A stretch of DNA of 28,152 nt from Lentisphaeraceae bacterium. Lineage in GTDB: Bacteria; Verrucomicrobiota; Kiritimatiellia; RFP12; UBA1067. The notes under the pieces are model-generated. The model saw nothing but the letters and a program-made list of their open reading frames with translations, had not been told where the DNA came from and made no database searches. Every line of letters begins with the position of its first letter. Within the stretch, counting starts at the first letter, position 1. Shown piece by piece: positions 23,516-28,152 of the stretch. Location of the stretch: contig SFPL01000079.1 in the NCBI GenBank assembly GCA_004551905.1, forward strand, positions 1 through 28,152. Reading direction: 5' to 3'. The translations under genes and the position numbers were made by a program.

Positions 23516-24484
23516 TTACGAGACACCGAGCTTGCGGAACAGCCGCGCCGCCGCCAGCGAAAGCGACATGGAGGATGAACAGCCGCGCAGGACGCGGCGC
23601 ACGCGGTCAAAGCGCGGCAGCGCACGGACGCAGCCGGAGCCGAGCGTCGAGCGCCAGTGCTCCCACGCGGCGCGGCGCTCGAAACGCGGCAGGCGCGCCA
23701 GCCGGTTGGGGACGTCCGACAGCCACAGCGACGCGAGATAGCCGTGTCCTTCGCGCCCGATCCTCTTTCCGCTTGCAGCCAACGCCATTAGACTGCCAAA
23801 AGCGTAGTCGCACTGGCTCACGACCTTGCGGGCGTTCCAGACCGCCCGCGCCATCGAGCCGGCGCGGACCCGGTACCCGTGCACGACTGCGTCGCACTTG
23901 ACGACGGTGCGCGCCCGTGCGAAGCACTGCGCCATGTAGAGCCGGTCCGCGCCAAGCGGCAGGGACGAGAAGCTCCCCTTGGCGATGAAGTCGCGGCGGA
24001 AGAACGTCGGAAAAACCCCGACGTCAAGCACAACTTCGCTCAGAACCGATTCGGCAAGGTCGATCACCTTCGCCTCCGCGCCAGTTGGCTCCGGCGTCCG
24101 CTCGCCGTCGTCGAAGTTCGCGTACTTTAGCGCCACGATGTCGGCCTCCGGATGGCGCCTGATGAGCGGCACGGCGACTTCAAGATGGTTCTGGAGCCAC
24201 ACGTCGTCCCCGTCCAGGAAAGTCACCCAGTCCCCGGTGGCGGTGGCGACGCCTGCGTTGCGGGCGCTGCCTTCGCCGCCGTTCGGTTTGTGGATGACGC
24301 AGATGCGCGGGTCCTTTGCCGCAAACCCGTCCAGCGCGGCAGGCGTTCCGTCGGTCGACCCGTCATCCACGCAGACCACCTCGAGCCAGGCGTCCACGCC
24401 GCGCGCGGCAGACACCACCGAGTCGAGGCACGGCCGCACGTATCTCTCGAGGTTGTAGAAGGGAATGACCACCGAAAGCTTCAT
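23516..24484 (-). CDS. GT2-family glycosyltransferase
   Basis: This 322-residue protein has an inverting GT-A domain: KLSVVIPFYNLERYVRPCL at the start, VCVDDGSTDGT, NGGEGSARNAG, and the metal-binding FLDGDD (DxD). It would transfer a sugar from a nucleotide donor on the cytoplasmic face of the membrane. The C-terminus is basic (RLFRKLG). Its first about 100 residues strongly resemble those of the GT2-DUF1796 fusion directly upstream (HKPNGGEGSARNAG in both), so the two probably arose by duplication. It overlaps the fusion gene as ATGA and ends just before the 23505 promoter. Confidence 0.88.
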   Translation of the reverse strand: MKLSVVIPFYNLERYVRPCLDSVVSAARGVDAWLEVVCVDDGSTDGTPAALDGFAAKDPRICVIHKPNGGEGSARNAGVATATGDWVTFLDGDDVWLQNHLEVAVPLIRRHPEADIVALKYANFDDGERTPEPTGAEAKVIDLAESVLSEVVLDVGVFPTFFRRDFIAKGSFSSLPLGADRLYMAQCFARARTVVKCDAVVHGYRVRAGSMARAVWNARKVVSQCDYAFGSLMALAASGKRIGREGHGYLASLWLSDVPNRLARLPRFERRAAWEHWRSTLGSGCVRALPRFDRVRRVLRGCSSSMSLSLAAARLFRKLGVS

Positions 24485-26208
24485 CCACTCGTCCTCCTGC
24501 GGCGGCAGAGGCGCCTTTTGATGGACTCTATCTGGAGACGCAGAAGATTCTTCCATCTGCCCCGCATGTGCACGCGCCGGAGCACGGACTTGGCGAGCTT
24601 CTTGTTTCCCCGGACGACGTCGTACCGGGGCGGGTCGTAGAAGTCCCCGGTGGCAATCAAGACGCCCGGCTCCGGCTCGTTGTACGAGACGCCAGCGGCG
24701 AGCTTCTCGGTCTCGAAGACCAGCAGATCGATCTGCGATGCGGGGAATGCCGCGCGGAGACGGCGCATGGCGGAGACGACGTCGTCGGACCGGTATCTGC
24801 CTTCGGCGCGCCAATGGACGAACAGCACCCGCCGACCGGACCGCAGCAGGCCGAAGAGCCTTTCGGCGCGCCTCCTCACGAGGGCGTGGAAGTTCTCGTA
24901 GTTGACGTCGAACGGAACACCGACCCGGAACTCGTGAAGACTCTCCCAGCCCTGCTTCATATCCTTCCAGTGCTCGGTGCCTTCGCCGGGCACGTCTCCC
25001 AGCTTCTTCATGTTCTCCTTGAGGAAGAACCCCGAGAAGTTCTCCACCAGCAGTCCGACGTAGGCGCCTATGGGCCCGTCCCGCCCCATCCAGTCGAACG
25101 GACCCGACGCCGACCGAAAGCCGAGTTCCTTCAGGCAGAACGTCGGCGCGCACCACTGACCGAGCGGGGACACGCAGTCGTAGACATTCGAAAACACGAC
25201 GCTCGCGCGGCCTGCCCCGCCGGACGCCGGGAGCGCCTTCCTCGCCAGCCTGTACGGCCACACGACCAGGAGACGCAGCAGCGCGAGGCTCCTCCTCCTT
25301 GCGGCGAGCCTTGCCGCCGACCTCGTAATGCCGCGGCAAAACGACGGCCGCGCCGACAGCACGTCCAACGACTCCCAGAAGGCCGCTTCGACCTGCCGCC
25401 GGTTCTCCCGGTCTCTAAGGAGCTTCCAGGCCCCGGGAAGCCGACGGAACATCATGTCGCGCGCCAGCGACTCCCCCGCTTCGAGCATCTCGGCGGTGAC
25501 GCCAAGCTGGTCTGCCCTGGACAGCACAGCCGGCAGATAGTCGCATGTCCCCTTCAGAAGCCCTGCGGAAAGCTTCCGCGAGATCGAGTTCGGGTCCATG
25601 TAGTAGTTTACAAGCTTCGCCCTGGTGCGGAACGTCGACTTCGTTCTGAGCAGGCCGTCCATGACAAACAGCATGTCCGCGCCCTGTCTCAGGTCCGTCC
25701 ACCTCAGCTGCCTTGCCAGGCCGCGGGCGACGACAGTCGCACAGCCGAGCGCGCAGAACACGAAAGGCGACTCGCCGCAGCGGGCGAAGTCGACCTTCTC
25801 GCAAATAGGCTCATCCCCCAGCGGCGCGAACTCCTCGGCGGGGCTGGAGACTGGACGCGCCTCGTAGCGCAGCATCTCGAACCCTGTCTTCCCCCACATC
25901 GAGCAGAACAGCCCAAGCGCCTCGGGGTGCATTCTGTCGTCGGCGTCGAGGAAGGCGATGATGTCGCCAGTCGCCGCATCCATCCCCGCGTTGCGGGCCG
26001 ACCCCTCTCCTCCGTTCGGCTTGTGTATCACGCGTATGCGCGGGTCTCTGGCGGCGTATTCGTCGAGAACAGCGCCCGAACCGTCCGTCGAGCCGTCGTC
26101 GACGCAGATGCACTCCCAGTCGGACAGCGTCTGGCCGACAAGCGACTCAAGCGTTCCGCGAATGGAACGCTCTGCGTTGTATACAGGCACTACGACCGAT
26201 ATCTTCAT
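24481..26208 (-). CDS. GT2 glycosyltransferase-DUF1796 fusion protein
   Basis: This 575-residue protein joins two domains. Residues 1-230 form a GT2 domain: ISVVVPVYNAERS, VDDGSTDGSG, NGGEGSARNAG, and FLDADD at 86-91. After a basic, helical linker (about 235-335), residues 336-530 are a DUF1796 domain with Cys353 (LGQWCAPTF), SASGPFDWMG (367-375) and His425 (LHEFRVG). The tail is strongly basic (KRRLCRRRR). Both domains exist as separate proteins next door, so the fusion implies that DUF1796 acts together with a glycosyltransferase on the same substrate. The start is 7 nt after paralogue 2. No frameshift is seen. Confidence 0.85.
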   Translation of the reverse strand: MKISVVVPVYNAERSIRGTLESLVGQTLSDWECICVDDGSTDGSGAVLDEYAARDPRIRVIHKPNGGEGSARNAGMDAATGDIIAFLDADDRMHPEALGLFCSMWGKTGFEMLRYEARPVSSPAEEFAPLGDEPICEKVDFARCGESPFVFCALGCATVVARGLARQLRWTDLRQGADMLFVMDGLLRTKSTFRTRAKLVNYYMDPNSISRKLSAGLLKGTCDYLPAVLSRADQLGVTAEMLEAGESLARDMMFRRLPGAWKLLRDRENRRQVEAAFWESLDVLSARPSFCRGITRSAARLAARRRSLALLRLLVVWPYRLARKALPASGGAGRASVVFSNVYDCVSPLGQWCAPTFCLKELGFRSASGPFDWMGRDGPIGAYVGLLVENFSGFFLKENMKKLGDVPGEGTEHWKDMKQGWESLHEFRVGVPFDVNYENFHALVRRRAERLFGLLRSGRRVLFVHWRAEGRYRSDDVVSAMRRLRAAFPASQIDLLVFETEKLAAGVSYNEPEPGVLIATGDFYDPPRYDVVRGNKKLAKSVLRRVHMRGRWKNLLRLQIESIKRRLCRRRRTSG

Positions 26209-26215
26209 GGACGCG

Positions 26216-27082
26216 CTATCCCCGCCCTCCCGGCATCATGGACGGCTCGTCGCACCGGACTCCCCGGCGCTCCAGCCACCGCTTCAAAGAACGATACAAT
26301 TTGAACCGCAGCTTCGCAAGCCACATGTCGAGGAGGGACGTCGCCTTGAACTTTTCCATGTCGCGCGCCCTTTTGCGCCTGGCGTTCGCGCGCTTCTCGG
26401 CCCGCGTCCTGTAGTCCACGACCGCAAAGCGCTCCAGGATCGGCGCAAAGAGATCCCGGCGGATCTCCCACGACGGCTCGCCTTCCTTGACGACCCGGTA
26501 GTCGAACGAGAAGATCTCATAACCGTCGCCGCGCGAGACGCACATCTCCTCTGGCCCCAGTCCGTGGACGCAGTTGACTGCGACAATCCTGAACTTTGCC
26601 CCTGGATATGCCTTCTGGAATGCATCCAGGCAGTACCTGACGTCCTCTTCGCCGACTACCCCCTTGATGCGCGGGTCGTTGACCCATACTGCCAGTACGC
26701 TCCTGGCGCCCGCAAGAAGCTTTAGGAATCGGTCTATGCGGCGGGCATACTTGGCGCTGACCATGGGGTAGCTGCTCTCAAGGTCGGATCCTACCGCTAT
26801 GTCATGTGAAAAGTAAAGCCCCGTCCCGCGGTCGAGATAGCTGAGGAAATTCGGCGAATCGTAAACCGGCGCCCGCTCAACGTTCTCCCTTGCGAACCAG
26901 TTTCTGAACCCGCCTACCACAACGTCGGCCTTGGTGCGGATGTCGCCCGCCGCACCGAAGTCGGGAGTCCCGACCCAGTCAAGCGGGAACGACGCCAGTT
27001 GAAGGCCCTTCTCGCGCAGCATCATGGAGCATGAGCACCCCGCCCCGAGGGACACGACCAGGTCGAAGCGCTCCCTTTTCAT
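26216..27082 (-). CDS. DUF1796 family protein, paralogue 2
   Basis: This 288-residue protein has Cys16 in SLGAGCSCSMML, GLQLASFPLDWVG (26-38), His93 in YFSHDIAVG and KYARRIDRFLKLL. The C-terminal helix WLAKLRFKLYRSLKRWLERR is basic and amphipathic. It overlaps paralogue 1 (ATGA) and is followed after 7 nt by the fusion gene. No secretion signal is visible. Confidence 0.8.
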   Translation of the reverse strand: MKRERFDLVVSLGAGCSCSMMLREKGLQLASFPLDWVGTPDFGAAGDIRTKADVVVGGFRNWFARENVERAPVYDSPNFLSYLDRGTGLYFSHDIAVGSDLESSYPMVSAKYARRIDRFLKLLAGARSVLAVWVNDPRIKGVVGEEDVRYCLDAFQKAYPGAKFRIVAVNCVHGLGPEEMCVSRGDGYEIFSFDYRVVKEGEPSWEIRRDLFAPILERFAVVDYRTRAEKRANARRKRARDMEKFKATSLLDMWLAKLRFKLYRSLKRWLERRGVRCDEPSMMPGGRG

Positions 27083-27960
27083 TTCCAGACCCTTATTTGC
27101 GCGTCAAAGACCCAACGCATGTCCACCCCCTTCCGCCACAGTCTGTTCAGCAGCAGCTTGCACGTCTTGACCTGAAGGCGGGACAAGGCGTATCCAATCG
27201 GACCCCTGGCCCCGAACAAGGCGTACTTGGCGCGGCGGCTCGCCAGGTCATGTCCGCGGCGCTCCATGGTGCTGCGGTAATCGCGTGCCTCGAAGCTGGA
27301 CAAAGGCACCTGTATCTGGCCAATGTCAAAGTCCCAGGAACGGCCGCTCCCGTTCGGCTTCGTCGCCTTGCGGCGATAGGCGCACTCCACGCGCCAATAG
27401 CCGTCCTTGCGCACGAGCTCGCCTCCCGTCATGCCGTCCGGAGCCCGGTCAATGATAAGCAGCTCCACCTTGACCCCGGGGAACACGTCTTTCAGTATCT
27501 TCAGCGACATCGCAACTTCTTCATCCGACGGCCGGTCGTCTTCATACTGGTTCTCCACCCACACGAGCAGGACACGACGCGACGCACGCATCAGATTGTA
27601 GAAGCGCTCGATCCTCCGCTCATACTTTTCGCGTACCGCGGGATAGGCTTCGTCAAACGAGCTGCCGGCGTCGAAGTCGTACAGGAACGTATAGCCAGTC
27701 CGGTCGTTTACATAACCGTCGCGCTGTATCTTCACCGATTTCGCGTTGACGATGTCCGTCTTGCCTATACACCTGAGGTCTTCGCGCTCGAACCATCCGG
27801 CAAAACCATTTGCTATCATCTCGGCGCGGGACTTCAGGGACGGCCCAAGCAGCCAATCGAACGGTCCGGACGAAAGCCTGAGCCCGGCATCATGCAGGGA
27901 CATCGCGCACAGGCACGACGACCCTATGCTGCATATATAATCATATCGTTCCTTCTTCAT
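27079..27960 (-). CDS. DUF1796 family protein, paralogue 1, lacking the conserved His
   Basis: This 293-residue protein has Cys16 in SIGSSCLCAMSL, GLRLSSGPFDWLLG (26-39) and KYERRIERFYNLM. At the position of the His kept in the other four copies (SHDF/AHEF/SHEF/LHEF) it has Tyr94 (FLYDFD), so if a Cys-His pair is catalytic this copy is inactive or altered. The C-terminal part (LSRLQVKTCKLLLNRLWRKG) is again basic. The ATG at 27960 lies 7 nt after TATAAT, so the mRNA is predicted leaderless. It is the first gene of the glycan block. Confidence 0.8.
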   Translation of the reverse strand: MKKERYDYICSIGSSCLCAMSLHDAGLRLSSGPFDWLLGPSLKSRAEMIANGFAGWFEREDLRCIGKTDIVNAKSVKIQRDGYVNDRTGYTFLYDFDAGSSFDEAYPAVREKYERRIERFYNLMRASRRVLLVWVENQYEDDRPSDEEVAMSLKILKDVFPGVKVELLIIDRAPDGMTGGELVRKDGYWRVECAYRRKATKPNGSGRSWDFDIGQIQVPLSSFEARDYRSTMERRGHDLASRRAKYALFGARGPIGYALSRLQVKTCKLLLNRLWRKGVDMRWVFDAQIRVWK

Positions 27961-27967
27961 ATTTCGT

Positions 27968-27976
27968 ATTATACCA
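27968..27976 (-). promoter_or_regulatory. Extended -10 promoter of the glycan block (TGGTATAAT)
   Basis: The box ends 7 nt before the ATG at 27960. A GC-rich inverted repeat (27982-28000) lies directly upstream, over the place where a -35 box would be. Confidence 0.75.
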
Positions 27977-27981
27977 TATTT

Positions 27982-28000
27982 GCCGCGCAAAGTGCGCGGC
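27982..28000. promoter_or_regulatory. Inverted repeat directly upstream of the glycan-block promoter
   Basis: GCCGCGC-aaagt-GCGCGGC is a perfect 7-bp repeat with a 5-nt loop, 6 nt upstream of the extended -10. It could be an operator or the terminator hairpin of an upstream gene. No T-tract follows, though an AAATAT stretch does on the minus strand. Confidence 0.4.
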
Positions 28001-28020
28001 AAGCCGCCGCGCGCCACGGA

Positions 28021-28073
28021 TTACAAATACCCCCGTCGTCTCGGCTGCGCCGAGCCGCCGTGGACATTTGTAA
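28021..28073. repeat. 53-bp imperfect palindrome at the right edge
   Basis: TTACAAAT (28021-28028) and ATTTGTAA (28066-28073) are perfect terminal inverted repeats. The centre is CTCGGC-tgc-GCCGAG (28040-28054), with partly matching arms between. It looks like a REP- or MITE-type element in non-coding DNA. The rest of 28074-28152 shows nothing I can assign. Confidence 0.5.
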
Positions 28074-28152
28074 GCGGTTTTGCGCGACGAGACCCTGCCG
28101 CACAGCCTGTTCAAGGCATGACAAGCCACCCGACGGGATGCCGACGGGGACA

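Noticed and set aside
24568..26304. Plus-strand open frame of 578 codons
   Set aside because: It is antisense to the GT2-DUF1796 fusion, with no motif or ribosome binding site.
1..28152. CRISPR arrays, tRNA or rRNA genes, insertion sequences
   Set aside because: I found no spaced direct repeats, cloverleaf sequences, rRNA signatures or transposase motifs on reading both strands.

Overview
All coding in this 28 kb window reads on the minus strand: 20 intact genes, two pseudogene fragments and short spacers. GC is high, apart from one small gene (20288-20851) and a few AT-rich promoter stretches. Several features suggest a PVC-superphylum bacterium: a sensor kinase with an OB-fold-like periplasmic region, a large MurQ/GCKR-like SIS protein, a DUF6259-type secreted protein and DUF1796 paralogues. 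A gut or sediment Kiritimatiellota/Verrucomicrobiota lineage is my best guess, but no marker gene proves it.

From right to left (direction of transcription). (1) 27960-20288 is a surface-glycan block: five DUF1796 domains (four stand-alone proteins and one fused to a GT2 glycosyltransferase), a second GT2, a GT11 fucosyltransferase-like protein and a small, lower-GC ParB/sulfiredoxin-motif protein. (2) 20241-19145 is a degraded segment: a promoter-bearing, frameshifted partial copy of the neighbouring ABC exporter, fused to the 3' remnant of a polysaccharide pyruvyltransferase. (3) 19121-15339 is an operon of an intact MsbA-like exporter, a GalU-type nucleotidyltransferase and a glucuronokinase-like GHMP kinase. 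It is followed by a secreted GH2 hydrolase with its own promoter (15169-13433). (4) 13259-8024 is an operon of NrnA-like DHH phosphoesterase, ELM1-like protein (carrying an in-frame palindromic insertion), two sensor kinases and a NarL-type regulator. (5) 7984-2268 holds an RRM RNA-binding protein, a MurQ-like SIS protein, a Tat-exported hydrolase-like protein and a secreted DUF6259-like protein. (6) 2241-250 is truA plus a GT4 glycosyltransferase. (7) The left edge holds a promoter and ribosome binding site for a gene outside the window.

The strongest system-level signal is transcriptional. Nine places carry an extended -10 box, TGnTAyAAT, and I see no -35 box at those examined. In five of these the start codon lies only 6-9 nt after the box, so the mRNA should be leaderless or nearly so. 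Three sites share an identical 16-mer, AATTTTTGGTATAATA. Genes inside operons are instead coupled by ATGA, TGATG or GTGA overlaps or by very short gaps.

Functionally the window combines envelope-glycan synthesis and export (GT2, GT4, GT11, ABC exporter, GalU, uronate kinase, DUF1796 proteins) with carbohydrate breakdown (GH2, Tat hydrolase, DUF6259, SIS protein) and signalling. The DUF1796/GT array is the best candidate for an undescribed system. All functions are inferred from sequence reading, not from searches.
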